Shown here piece by piece: positions 34,108 through 42,611 of a stretch of 64,000 nt of DNA (its first letter is position 1; each line of letters starts with the position of its first letter). The position numbers and the translations under genes were made by a program. The notes under the pieces are model-generated. The model saw only the letters and a program-made list of their open reading frames with translations. It had not been told where the DNA came from and ran no database searches. Location of the stretch: positions 2,666,001-2,730,000 of the forward strand of contig NZ_CP013377.1 of assembly GCF_001718415.1 (NCBI RefSeq), written 5' to 3'. The stretch is from Burkholderia pseudomultivorans (lineage in GTDB: Bacteria; Pseudomonadota; Gammaproteobacteria; Burkholderiales; Burkholderiaceae).

Positions 34108-35259
34108 TCACTGCGTCAGCACGACGCCGCTGGACGGCGACCACGACACGAACACGTCGTCGTTCCATGCGGGCGCGCCGTCGTGCAGCAGGTGCGAGCT
34201 CGACAGGTTCGACACGACCGTCTTGCCGCTCGGCAGCCGCACGTGGTAGAGCGAGTACGCGCCCATGTAGGCGATGTCGGTGACGACGCCGCGCGCCCAG
34301 TTGTGCGGCGAGGCCGGCTTCTCGCGTGACACGTGCACGCGCTCCGGGCGCACCGAGATGCCGACCGGCATGCCGAGCGGGCCGGTGATGCCGTGGCTCA
34401 CGTGCATGCGCGCCTCGAGGTCGTCGCTCTCGACGAAGATGTGGTCGGGCTCGTCTTCGACCACGCGCCCCTCGAACAGGTTGGTCGAGCCGATGAACTC
34501 GGCCGAGAAGCGGCTGTTCGGGAATTCGTACACTTCGCCCGGCGCGCCGATCTGCACGATCTTGCCCTCGCTCATCACCGCGAGGCGGCTGGCCATCGTC
34601 ATCGCCTCTTCCTGGTCGTGCGTGACCATCACGCAGGTGACGTCGACCTTCTCGATGATGTTGACGAGTTCGAGCTGGGTCTTCTGGCGGATCTTCTTGT
34701 CGAGCGCGGACATCGGCTCGTCGAGCAGCAGCAGCTTCGGGCGCTTGACCAGCGAGCGCGCGAGCGCGACGCGCTGCTGCTGGCCGCCGGACAGCTGGTG
34801 CGGCTTGCGCTGCGCGTACTTGCTCATCTGCACGAGCGCGAGCGCGTCGGCCACGCGCTCCCTGATCTCGTTCTTCGGCGTGCCTTCCTGCTTCAGGCCG
34901 AACGCGACGTTCGACTCGACCGTCATGTGCGGGAACAGCGCGTACGACTGGAACATCATGTTCACCGGGCGGCGGTACGGCGGCAGCGACGCGAGGTCCT
35001 CGCCGTCGACGTAGATCTTGCCGGAGGTGGCCGTCTCCAGCCCGGCGAGCATGCGCAGCAGCGTCGACTTGCCGCAGCCCGAGCTGCCGAGCAGCGCGAA
35101 CAGCTCGTTCTTCGCGATCGTCAGGTTCACGTTGTCGACGGCCGTGCTGTCGCCGAATTTCTTCACGACGTTTTCGATGCGCACGAAGGCGTCGGCCGGC
35201 TTGACGAGGGGCATTTCGCGACGTGCTGCATCAGGGGTACTGAATGAATCCCGTTTCAT
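34108..35259 (-). CDS. potG: putrescine/spermidine ABC transporter ATP-binding protein (PotG-like)
   Basis: About 383 residues. Walker A (LLGSSGCGKSTLLRML), Q-loop (MMFQSYALFPHMTVESNVAF), signature (HQLSGGQQQRVALARSLVKR), Walker B (LLLLDEPMSALDKK) and the switch His (MVTHDQEEAMTMASRLAVMS) are all present, followed by a TOBE domain (VGISVRPERVHVSREKPASP). The start at 35259 gives a length close to E. coli PotG (about 377); 35214 and 35316 are alternatives. It is the first gene of potGHI. There is no potF next to it; the nearest PotF-like protein is at 8410-9525. Confidence 0.92.
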   Translation of the reverse strand: MKRDSFSTPDAARREMPLVKPADAFVRIENVVKKFGDSTAVDNVNLTIAKNELFALLGSSGCGKSTLLRMLAGLETATSGKIYVDGEDLASLPPYRRPVNMMFQSYALFPHMTVESNVAFGLKQEGTPKNEIRERVADALALVQMSKYAQRKPHQLSGGQQQRVALARSLVKRPKLLLLDEPMSALDKKIRQKTQLELVNIIEKVDVTCVMVTHDQEEAMTMASRLAVMSEGKIVQIGAPGEVYEFPNSRFSAEFIGSTNLFEGRVVEDEPDHIFVESDDLEARMHVSHGITGPLGMPVGISVRPERVHVSREKPASPHNWARGVVTDIAYMGAYSLYHVRLPSGKTVVSNLSSSHLLHDGAPAWNDDVFVSWSPSSGVVLTQ

Positions 35260-35688
35260 GATGGTCCGTGGTAAGCGAGTAATCGGGGCAGGCGAATCCG
35301 TGGCGCGGCCGGACATGCGGTCGCGCGGTATGAACGGAGAGGGATCGAGCGACTCCTCGTCCGGAACGCATGACGCAGGAAGGCAGGTGTCGGGGGTGAG
35401 GCGCGGCGCTCAGCCGCGACCGAAGGCGGCGGGCGCGACGAATGGCGTCGCGATGCGGCCGGCATGCCGCATCGGGCCACCGGCCAGGTTCGCCACAGCG
35501 GCTGTCAGGTGGGTTTCATCGGTTTTCATCGGGCTTTCCGCACGTATCTGTCGTCTCCAGTGCGAATTTTTAAACCCGTCAAAAACTTTTTGGATCGCGA
35601 ATTTCGGTTCCTGACATTGAGCGGAATCGATGTTTGCGCGCGCGGGAAAACGGGGGCATGACGCAACTCGCGCGGGCGCGAAACGACA
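35260..35688. other. intergenic region upstream of potG
   Basis: No gene seen in 429 bases. Bases about 35540-35620 are AT-richer, with TTTTTGACGGGTTTAAAA on the minus strand, a possible promoter for potGHI. No binding protein gene or remnant of one is visible here, although this is where potF would normally be expected. Confidence 0.5.
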
Positions 35689-36156
35689 TCACCCTGCGTT
35701 CAGTTCCTTCCAGCGACGATAGACCTCGATCGCACCGGCGTGCTTCTGCTGCACCATCGGCAGGCGGCGCTCGCCGATCGGCTTCGCATATTCGGCATAG
35801 AACGTATCGAGCTCGAAGTACTTGCGGTCGTCGCGATAGAACGGCGCGTAATCCTCGCGTGTCGTGACGTAGACGACCCGCTTCGGGCTGCAGTAGTACA
35901 GCGAGCCGAGACACATCGGGCACGGGCTCGCGAGTATGTAGATCTCGCAGTCGGTCAGGTGCTCGGTGCCGAGCCTGCGGCACGCGTCGCGCACCGCGAG
36001 GATCTCGGCGTGCGCGGTCGGGTCGCGGGTCTGCGCGACGAGGTTCGGGCTCTCGGCGACGATCTCGCCGTCGCGGACGATCACCGTCGCGAACGGACGT
36101 CCGCCCTCCTCCACGTTCTTCATCGCGAGATCGATCGTACGTTTCACAAAATCCAT
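35689..36156 (-). CDS. guanine deaminase-type nucleobase/nucleoside deaminase
   Basis: A 155-residue zinc deaminase of the CDA superfamily: TAHAEILAV (zinc-ligating His and catalytic Glu) and ASPCPMCLGSLYYCSPKRVV (two zinc-ligating Cys). Length and flanking sequence (FATVIVRDGEIVAES, DPTAHAEI, TDCEIYI) resemble Bacillus GuaD guanine deaminase more than tRNA-specific TadA. Start 36156 has AGAGGA upstream. Probable reaction: guanine to xanthine plus ammonia; cytosine or another base cannot be excluded. No purine-pathway neighbour. Confidence 0.85.
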   Translation of the reverse strand: MDFVKRTIDLAMKNVEEGGRPFATVIVRDGEIVAESPNLVAQTRDPTAHAEILAVRDACRRLGTEHLTDCEIYILASPCPMCLGSLYYCSPKRVVYVTTREDYAPFYRDDRKYFELDTFYAEYAKPIGERRLPMVQQKHAGAIEVYRRWKELNAG

Positions 36157-36512
36157 CACATCGTCCTCTTGAAACGGCATGGCAGGGAACGTGCGCCACC
36201 CGGCGGCCGGCGCACACACGACGCGACAAGGCCGGCGCGCGCGACGAACGGGCGTCGCGGCCGCCGCTGCTTGCGAAGTCGACGAGGGCAGGTTACGCCG
36301 GACGCCCGATACGGTAAAAGACCGATTCGTGATCGCCCGGATAGGCAGGACTTATAGATGCCGACAGGCGGTGGCGCGATATCGGCGTGCGGAAGACGAT
36401 GAAAACGCGTCGACGCAGGATGCGTCGACGACGGGAAGCCGGCACGGGCACGCGGCCGGGCGTACGACGAACGCACACCCGCACGAGGCACGGCAGCAGC
36501 GAAAACTGCGCG
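36157..36512. other. intergenic region with repeated GCGTCGACG
   Basis: No gene seen in 356 bases. Around 36407-36430 the 9-mer GCGTCGACG occurs twice in tandem separated by six bases; each copy contains the palindrome GTCGAC, so the pair can form a hairpin that may end the transcript of the 66-residue protein gene, which stops nearby at 36513. Confidence 0.4.
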
Positions 36513-36713
36513 TCAGTTGTACCCGAGAATCGCGACCGACGCTACATCCGGCCGGTCGCTCGTGCTGCCGACGAGCGACATCATCGGTTCCTGCAGCACG
36601 GCCTGGTACGACGTCACGCGTGCGTCGTCGGGCGTGCCCGCATCGTCCGGCAGCGGTTCGTCGAATGCGTCGAAGCCGCTGAAAAATTCGGGTTGCGTCT
36701 GCGAAAAAGTCAT
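36513..36713 (-). CDS. 66-residue acidic protein of unknown function
   Basis: A small open frame with a good AAGGAG ribosome site five bases before ATG 36713, 28 bases after the DUF3422 gene in the same direction, so probably co-transcribed. The peptide starts MTFSQTQPEFFSGFDAFDEP, has an acidic N-terminal half (FDAFDEPLPDDAGTPDDA) and a neutral C-terminal half ending in ASVAILGYN. No cysteine, signal peptide or membrane helix. Acidic leader plus different C-terminal part is reminiscent of precursor peptides, but no maturation enzyme is nearby. Function unknown. Confidence 0.6.
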   Translation of the reverse strand: MTFSQTQPEFFSGFDAFDEPLPDDAGTPDDARVTSYQAVLQEPMMSLVGSTSDRPDVASVAILGYN

Positions 36714-36741
36714 CTCCACTCCTTGATCGGTTATCGGTTTT

Positions 36742-38061
36742 CTAGCTTGCCTGTTTCAGCGCGGCCGCGGGCACCGCCCCGCCATCGTGTGCGGCTTCCG
36801 CATGCGCGAGCCGCGCGCGCGTGCGCCGCGTGATGTGGATCACCGCGAACACGACCGGCGCGATCAGCAGTCCTTCCGCGAGTTCGGGATCGATCGGCAG
36901 GTTCATCACGTGCAGCGCCTTGAATGCCGCGGTCGCGAGCGACAGCACGTAGTACGAAATGGCCGCCACCGACAGCCCTTCGACCGCATGCTGCAGATGC
37001 AGCTGGTTGCGCGCGGTACGCTCCATCCCGGCCAGCAGGCGCGTGACGTCCTTTTCCTGCGCGAGATTCACGCGCGTGCGCAACAGGTCGACCGCGCGTG
37101 CGATTCGCGCGGCGATCTGCTCGTGACGCGCCCATACGCTGCGGCAGGTCTCCATCGCCGGCGCGAAGCGCCGCTCCATGAATTCCGCGATCGTCGGCAT
37201 CCCCTCGATGCGCTCCTCGCGCAGTTCGTGAATGCGCGCGAGCACCAGCTTCTCGTACGCGCGCGATGCGCTGAAGCGGCCGCCCGAGCCCGACAGCGCC
37301 TCGACGCGCACCGCGAGATGCGTAAGCCTGACGAGCAGCGCCGCATCGTCGCCGTCCGCGCCGCCGGCATCCATCTGCTGCATCAGCGTGTGCAGCGACG
37401 CATGGATCTCGTCGAGTTCGCGGCTCATCCGCCGCGCGACGGGCAGCGCGAGCAGCGCCATCATCCGGTACGTTTCGATTTCGTAGAGGCGCTGCAGCAG
37501 CCGCCCGCCCTGCTCCTCGCGGAAATCCTCGTCGACGACGAGAAAGCGCATGAAGCCATCGTCGCGCACGTGCCAGTCGCAGAACACCTTGCCGCCGCCG
37601 AGCACGCTGCTGCCGACCAGCACGGGCCCGTCGATCCAGCGGCGCAGGTCGCCGCACACGAGCCGCGCGGCGTCGCCGGACAGCAGTTCCATGCACACCG
37701 CGACGAAGCGGATGCCGGCCAGCCGCGCGAACCACGCGGCCGGAATGCCTTCGATCGCGAGATCGTCGAAGTAGCCGGTGTCGCGACGCGGTGCGACGAA
37801 CGTGAAGGTCGAGAATTCGGTGTGCCGCTCCCACTTCAGGTACCAGCCGCACGGCGACTGCACAGCATGGTGCGTCGCGCCTTCGTGCGGCGCGGCAATG
37901 CCGGTGTCGCGGCACAGCGCGTGCAGCAGCGTTTCGTGCAGATCGGGCTGGCCGTCCGCGTAGATCGCGTAATGCGTGAGCGACACGGCTTCGGCAAGCC
38001 GCAGGAACGGCCGGGCATGCAATTCGGCGGCCAGCGCCGCGCGCAACGGATGGTCCATCAT
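36742..38061 (-). CDS. DUF3422 family membrane protein
   Basis: About 439 residues. The long N-terminal soluble part has conserved-looking stretches (HPLRAALAAELHARPFLRLA, WERHTEFSTFTF, IETYRMMALLALPVARRM), then a helical region (YEKLVLARIHELREERIEGM, IAEFMERRFAPAMETCRSVW), then two C-terminal membrane helices (ISYYVLSLATAAFKAL and LLIAPVVFAVIHITRR). This is the DUF3422 pattern; function unknown. The start at 38061 (MMDHPLRAAL) is chosen because family similarity begins there. Divergent from a LysR regulator at 38202, its probable controller, and upstream of the 66-residue protein. Confidence 0.85.
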   Translation of the reverse strand: MMDHPLRAALAAELHARPFLRLAEAVSLTHYAIYADGQPDLHETLLHALCRDTGIAAPHEGATHHAVQSPCGWYLKWERHTEFSTFTFVAPRRDTGYFDDLAIEGIPAAWFARLAGIRFVAVCMELLSGDAARLVCGDLRRWIDGPVLVGSSVLGGGKVFCDWHVRDDGFMRFLVVDEDFREEQGGRLLQRLYEIETYRMMALLALPVARRMSRELDEIHASLHTLMQQMDAGGADGDDAALLVRLTHLAVRVEALSGSGGRFSASRAYEKLVLARIHELREERIEGMPTIAEFMERRFAPAMETCRSVWARHEQIAARIARAVDLLRTRVNLAQEKDVTRLLAGMERTARNQLHLQHAVEGLSVAAISYYVLSLATAAFKALHVMNLPIDPELAEGLLIAPVVFAVIHITRRTRARLAHAEAAHDGGAVPAAALKQAS

Positions 38062-38201
38062 CGATACACCACGCTTCCTGTTCAGTGCTGCAAGCCGCGC
38101 CGCATCCCGACGATGCCGCCGGCGTGATCGCACTATGGCAGACACATAACAACAATAAAAACGCATAATGCTGATCGTTACGTTCAGTTTTCCTGATACC
38201 G

Positions 38202-39077
38202 ATGAAAATGCTCGATCACGACGTGCTCGCCACCGTCGTCGCCGTCGCGGAGACCGGCAACATGACGCGCGCCGCCGAGGCCGTGAACCGCTCGCAGTCG
38301 GCCGTGAGCATGCAGATCAAGAGCCTCGAGGACGCGATCGGCCGGCCGCTGTTCGTGCGCAAGCCGCGCAGCATCGTGCTCACGCGCGAAGGCGAGGTGC
38401 TGCTGGGATTCGCCAGACGAATGCTGGCGCTGCGCGACGAGGCGTGGGCGGCCGTCGTGCGGCCGGAGGTGACCGGCAAGGTCGTGATCGGCGTGCCGGA
38501 CGACTACGCGTCGTCGCTGCTGCCGTCGGTGCTGAAGAAATTCTCGGCGACCTACCCGAAGGTCGAGATCCAGGTGATCGGGCTGCCGAGCAGCGCGCTC
38601 GCGCCGCTGCTGAAGGACGGCACCGTCGATCTCGTGTGCGGCACGCGCATCAAGGGCCTGTCCGGCGACTTCATCCGCCACGAGCCGATGGCCTGGGCCG
38701 CGATGACGAACGGGCCGCGCGTGTGGGAGGAACGGCCGCTGCCGATCGCGGTGTTCATGCCGGGCAGCGTCGCGCGCGAGAACGCGATCCGCAGCCTCGA
38801 ACGCGCGAAGCTGCCGTACCGGACGTCCTACGAAAGCCCGAGCCTGCTCGGGCTGCTCAGCATGGTGGAAGCGGGGCTCGCGGTCGCGCCGCTGGCGCGC
38901 TGCGCGATTCCCGCGCAATTGTCGATGCTCGGCCGCTCGCACGGGCTGCCCGACCTGCCGCCGCTCGAACTGATCCTCGCGCGCAGCACGAAATCGAAAC
39001 GGCCGCCGTGCGACTTCCTCGCCGAGCAACTGATGGAAGACCTGCAGCGGCAGACCGGCCAGGCCGGCGACGCGTGA
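38202..39077 (+). CDS. LysR-family transcriptional regulator
   Basis: A 291-residue LysR regulator: helix-turn-helix at residues about 4-63 (DHDVLATVVAVAETGNMTRA, NRSQSAVSMQIKSLEDAIGR) and an effector domain with VVIGVPDDYASSLLPSVLKK and LSMVEAGLAVAPLARCAIPA. The PDDYA-type opening is typical of a common Burkholderia subgroup (HdfR/YhcS-like). It is divergent from the DUF3422 gene with 140 bases between starts. A partial sequence from the same subgroup is present as a remnant at 40262-40445. Confidence 0.9.
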   Translation: MKMLDHDVLATVVAVAETGNMTRAAEAVNRSQSAVSMQIKSLEDAIGRPLFVRKPRSIVLTREGEVLLGFARRMLALRDEAWAAVVRPEVTGKVVIGVPDDYASSLLPSVLKKFSATYPKVEIQVIGLPSSALAPLLKDGTVDLVCGTRIKGLSGDFIRHEPMAWAAMTNGPRVWEERPLPIAVFMPGSVARENAIRSLERAKLPYRTSYESPSLLGLLSMVEAGLAVAPLARCAIPAQLSMLGRSHGLPDLPPLELILARSTKSKRPPCDFLAEQLMEDLQRQTGQAGDA

Positions 39078-39122
39078 CCCCGCCACGGCGGGCGGCGCAC
39101 GCGCGCCGCGGCCACGCCCGCG

Positions 39123-39683
39123 TCAGTCCGGCACGGCGAAGCCGGCCGTGCACAGCGCCGCGTTGACGATCCCCGCCGCCGTATCGACGAGCGCTTCGAG
39201 CGTATCGCCGCGCACGTGCCGCCCGGCCGGCGGAACCTGCTCGGCGCGGCGTCCGCCCCATTGCGAGCCGACCACGACCGACAGCGTCGCGCCGAACCGG
39301 TGGCCGTGCCGGCGGCCGAACACGCCGATGCGGCGTTCCGACACGTAGGCCTGCTCGGGCAGCGACAGCCGGATCTCGACGGCCGCCTGCTCCGGATCGC
39401 CCGCGCGCGCGTTCGCGTCGACGCCCGGCGCGAACGCCTTGGCGACGCGAAACGTCACGTACGAATCCCACGCGGCAAGCGGGCCGCCGGCCGCGTCGAC
39501 GCGCTCGATATCGACCGACCACTGATGATGGTCGGGCACGCGGATCGCCTGGCGCAGCAGCACCTCCGCCGTACGAACCGTCACCATGATCTGGCGCGCG
39601 AGCTGCCTGCCCGACGGCAGCGCCGCGGCGGGCGCGCGGCGGGCTGCCGGGCGCGCGACCTGCACTTCTTCCATGAGGTACAT
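39123..39683 (-). CDS. conserved-looking protein of unknown function
   Basis: About 186 residues from ATG 39683, which has GGAG eight bases upstream; the upstream in-frame start lacks one. Content is soluble, mixed alpha/beta, with stretches such as VDIERVDAAGGPLAAWDSYV, PEQAAVEIRLSLPEQAYVSE and ALVDTAAGIVNAALCTAGFA. No motif that I recognise. It lies downstream of a second small unknown gene (39823-40167) in the same direction, convergent with the LysR gene. Codon use is like the neighbours, so it is likely a real gene. Confidence 0.6.
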   Translation of the reverse strand: MYLMEEVQVARPAARRAPAAALPSGRQLARQIMVTVRTAEVLLRQAIRVPDHHQWSVDIERVDAAGGPLAAWDSYVTFRVAKAFAPGVDANARAGDPEQAAVEIRLSLPEQAYVSERRIGVFGRRHGHRFGATLSVVVGSQWGGRRAEQVPPAGRHVRGDTLEALVDTAAGIVNAALCTAGFAVPD

Positions 39684-39822
39684 GAGTTCTCCGTTATCAA
39701 GGGCGACGCCGCGCACCGCGCAGCGCCCGAACGTTCGTCGCCGCCGCATGACGCAGCGCACGACAACCGGCCGGCAGATCGAACGAGCAGCCGGAAGGAA
39801 CGAGCAAGATGCGTGCCGCGCG

Positions 39823-40167
39823 CTATCGGCTTCGCGCGGCGGCCTGCGGCCCGCGCACGACCGGCCCGATCACCGCATCGGCCAGTTGCGCGATCAGCGT
39901 GTGCAGCGTGAAGTCCAGGTCTTCCGGTGCGATGTCGAAATGCAGATGGACGACGCGCCGCACGATGCGCGCGCCGACGACATAGACGCCGAGCGGAGAG
40001 CCCAGCAAGGCCGCGAGGCGGTCGTGCGCGACGCGGGGCGAGCGCGCGCTCAGCGTGACGGGCAGCAGCACCCGTGAAAACGGTGCCGGAACAATGGGCT
40101 GGCGGGCGCCGGACCGGCGCGGCCGGCTGACGACAGCGAAAGCGGGAACGGGGCGAATGAAGGTCAT
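39823..40167 (-). CDS. small protein of unknown function
   Basis: About 114 residues from ATG 40167. The C-terminal half (HLHFDIAPEDLDFTLHTLIA, QLADAVIGPVVRGPQ) looks like a folded domain, while the N-terminal half is basic and less convincing. No family recognised, and no strong ribosome site. It could be translated with the gene at 39123-39683 on one transcript (139 bases between). Confidence 0.5.
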   Translation of the reverse strand: MTFIRPVPAFAVVSRPRRSGARQPIVPAPFSRVLLPVTLSARSPRVAHDRLAALLGSPLGVYVVGARIVRRVVHLHFDIAPEDLDFTLHTLIAQLADAVIGPVVRGPQAAARSR

Positions 40168-40261
40168 GGCGCGGACGGAAGCCGTCTGGGCGGTTCGACA
40201 CGCTTCGAGATTAAGGGGCGCGGCATAAACGCCGTGCAAAAAAGCGGCGTGCCGGTGAAAA

Positions 40262-40445
40262 AACGGCATGTGTCCCCGAGCGGGAGCCGCCGGACGGTGT
40301 GCAGGCGCGCGCCCGGCCGCAGCGTATAGAACGACTTCGGCAGGTCGGGCAGCCACTGCTCCGCGTAATCCTCCGGCAGCCCGAAGCGTACGATGCCGCG
40401 GTCGCTGCTGCGCTGCTTCAGCGCGATGATCGCCGCGCGTGGATC
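40262..40445 (-). pseudogene. remnant of a LysR-type regulator (effector domain fragment)
   Basis: The minus strand reads RGIVRFGLPEDYAEQWLPDL, then PKSFYTLRPGARLHTVRRL. That is the opening of a LysR effector domain: compare VVIGVPDDYASSLLPSVLKK in the intact regulator at 38202 and the common 'LPEDYA..WLP.LL..F....P.ARLHTVCR' pattern. No helix-turn-helix can be found upstream, no start codon fits, and the rest of the effector domain is missing downstream. A deleted regulator, perhaps once controlling the divergent beta-lactamase gene at 40632. Confidence 0.6.
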
Positions 40446-40631
40446 GGGAAGTTCTCGCCGTCGCGCCCCACCCGTCAACCGTGACAGGTCGACATTCGAC
40501 GATCCGCCGATACACTGTGAGCGGTCTCGTCGTCCGGTCCCCGCAATCGCGGCCGGCCACGCCGGACCTCCATCACGCGCCCCGCCGTCGAACGATGCCT
40601 GCGTGCCCTCCCTGCCCCGAAGGAGTCTCCG

Positions 40632-41441
40632 TTGAAACATTGGCGCCACGCGCTGTTCGTCGTCACCGCCGGCCTGCTGACCACGGCCGCCGCGCAAGCC
40701 CGCCCGCTCTGCACCGTCGTCGCCGATGCCGCCACCGGACGCGTACTCGTGCAGCAGGGCGACTGCGCGACCCGCGTGACGCCGGCGTCGACGTTCAAGG
40801 TTGCGATCAGCCTGATGGGCTTCGACGCGGGCGTGCTGAAGGACGAGCACACGCCGACACTCGACTTCCACGCAGGCTATCCCGACTGGGGCGGCGCGCC
40901 GTGGCGCGAGCCGACCGACCCGGCGCGCTGGATGAAGCTGTCGATCTTCTGGTATTCGGAACAGGTCACGCAGGCGCTCGGACAGGCGCGCTTCCAGCAG
41001 TACACGAACGCGTTCGGCTATGGCAACGCGGACGTCACCAGCCGGCAGGGCGAATTGAGCGGCGTGATGGGCGCGTGGGTCAATTCGTCGCTGCAGATCT
41101 CGCCGCTCGAACAGGTCGGCTTCATGCGCAGGATCGCGAACCGGACGCTGCCCGTCAGCGCGCACGCGTACGACATGACCGAACGGATCACGCTGATCGA
41201 CAGGCAGCCGGACGGCTGGATCGTGCACGGCAAAACCGGCACCGGATCGCCGGGAGCCCGGTACGATGCGTCGCACGCGTACGGCTGGTTCGTCGGCTGG
41301 GCGACCAAGGGCCAGCGCAAGCTCGCGTTCGCGTACCTGATCCAGGACGAGCAGCGACAAACGCCGAATGCCGGCCTGCGCGCACGCGACACGTTTCTCG
41401 ACGCGCTACCCGCGCTCGCGGAACCGGGCCGCCCGCAATGA
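40632..41441 (+). CDS. blaOXA: class D (OXA-type) beta-lactamase
   Basis: A 269-residue periplasmic enzyme with signal peptide (MKHWRHALFVVTAGLLTTAA to AQA). Class D motifs: Ser53-Thr-Phe-Lys56 (nucleophile Ser and carbamylated Lys), YGN at 130-132 (FGYGNADV), the omega-loop tract GAWVNSSLQISPLEQ (Trp149), and KTG at 201-203 (VHGKTGTGSPG). The S-x-V motif aligns as Ser104-Ile-Phe106 (MKLSIFWYSE), so Val is replaced by Phe. Hydrolyses beta-lactams; spectrum not predictable. Its stop overlaps the acyltransferase start (ATGA). Start 40632 (TTG/ATG context AGGAGTCTCCG upstream) fits the signal peptide. Confidence 0.92.
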   Translation: MKHWRHALFVVTAGLLTTAAAQARPLCTVVADAATGRVLVQQGDCATRVTPASTFKVAISLMGFDAGVLKDEHTPTLDFHAGYPDWGGAPWREPTDPARWMKLSIFWYSEQVTQALGQARFQQYTNAFGYGNADVTSRQGELSGVMGAWVNSSLQISPLEQVGFMRRIANRTLPVSAHAYDMTERITLIDRQPDGWIVHGKTGTGSPGARYDASHAYGWFVGWATKGQRKLAFAYLIQDEQRQTPNAGLRARDTFLDALPALAEPGRPQ

Positions 41442-42577
41442 GCGCCGGCCCGCGCAACGCACGGATCGACCTGCTGCGCGGCATATCGATCCTGCTCGTC
41501 CTGCTGCATCACTTCAATATTCCGTACGCGTTGGGCGACACGGCCGTCGCGCGCGCGTTCGGCCGCGATGCCGTGCATGCGGTGGTGCGCAACGGCAACT
41601 ACGGCGTGACGATATTCTTCGTGATCTCCGGCTATCTGATCACGTCGAATGCGCGCCGCCGATGGGGCAGCCTCGGCGCGATCGACGTGCGCACGTTCTA
41701 TGTGTCGCGCGTCGCGCGCATCGTGCCGTGCCTGCTCCTGCTGCTCGCGATCGTCGACGGACTCGCGGCGGCCGGCGTGCCGGTCTTCATGAATCACGCG
41801 CCGCAGGGTGTCGCCGTGTCGCTGTGGCTCGTGAATCTCGCGTCGCTGACGTTCTGGATGAACGTGCTGATCGGCGCTTGCGGGTGGGTCAACTACGCGC
41901 TGGGCGTGCTGTGGTCGCTGTCGGTCGAAGAGGTGTTCTACCTGTCGTTTCCGCTGCTGTGCGTCGCGCTGCGCCGCGACGCGCGCCTGTTTGCGTTCTG
42001 GACGTGCATCGCCGCGATCGGCCCGCTCTACCGTCTCACGCATGCCGACGACGAAGGCGGCTTTCTCTACGCGTATTTCGCGTGTTTCGACGGCATCGCG
42101 ATCGGCTGCTGCACGGCGCTGCTGGCCGAACGCGCGCGCTGGCAGACGCTGGCTGCGAAGCCCGTACAGTGGATCGTCGCGATTGCGATGATCGTGCTCT
42201 ATCTTGCGTGGCCGATCGCGCAAAGCCATGTCCTCGGCGTGACCGCGATGGCGCTCGGCACGGCCGTGCTGCTGATCGGCTCGCATGCGGCAAGCGCGCC
42301 AACGCGCGGCCGCCTGCTCGCGCCGCTGCGCTGGAGCGGCCGGCTCAGCTACGAGCTGTATCTGTTCCACCTGATCGTGCTCGGCGCACTGCGCACCTGC
42401 TGGCCGCCGTCGGCCACGCATGGCGACGACAAGCTGCTGTTGCTGGTCGCGTATCTGGCAGTGTCGGCGGCACTGAGTGCGGCGATCGCGCGCGGGATTG
42501 CGACGCCGCTGGATCGCGCGATCAAGCGCGCGTGGGCGCGTCCGTCGGCTCGTGTGCCGGACGGCGCGCGGTTCTGA
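41438..42577 (+). CDS. acyltransferase 3 family membrane protein (OafA-like)
   Basis: A 379-residue protein with about ten membrane helices. It starts with the family signature RIDLLRGISILLVLLHHFNI, followed by NYGVTIFFVISGYLIT and WSLSVEEVFYLSFPLLC, and ends with LRWSGRLSYELYLFHLIVLG. These enzymes O-acetylate or acylate surface polysaccharide, peptidoglycan or small molecules. The ATG overlaps the stop of the OXA gene by four bases, so the two are translationally coupled, an unusual pairing. Confidence 0.9.
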   Translation: MSAGPRNARIDLLRGISILLVLLHHFNIPYALGDTAVARAFGRDAVHAVVRNGNYGVTIFFVISGYLITSNARRRWGSLGAIDVRTFYVSRVARIVPCLLLLLAIVDGLAAAGVPVFMNHAPQGVAVSLWLVNLASLTFWMNVLIGACGWVNYALGVLWSLSVEEVFYLSFPLLCVALRRDARLFAFWTCIAAIGPLYRLTHADDEGGFLYAYFACFDGIAIGCCTALLAERARWQTLAAKPVQWIVAIAMIVLYLAWPIAQSHVLGVTAMALGTAVLLIGSHAASAPTRGRLLAPLRWSGRLSYELYLFHLIVLGALRTCWPPSATHGDDKLLLLVAYLAVSAALSAAIARGIATPLDRAIKRAWARPSARVPDGARF

Positions 42578-42611
42578 TGCGGGGCAGTGTGTTGCGGGAG
42601 TATCGCGCGGA

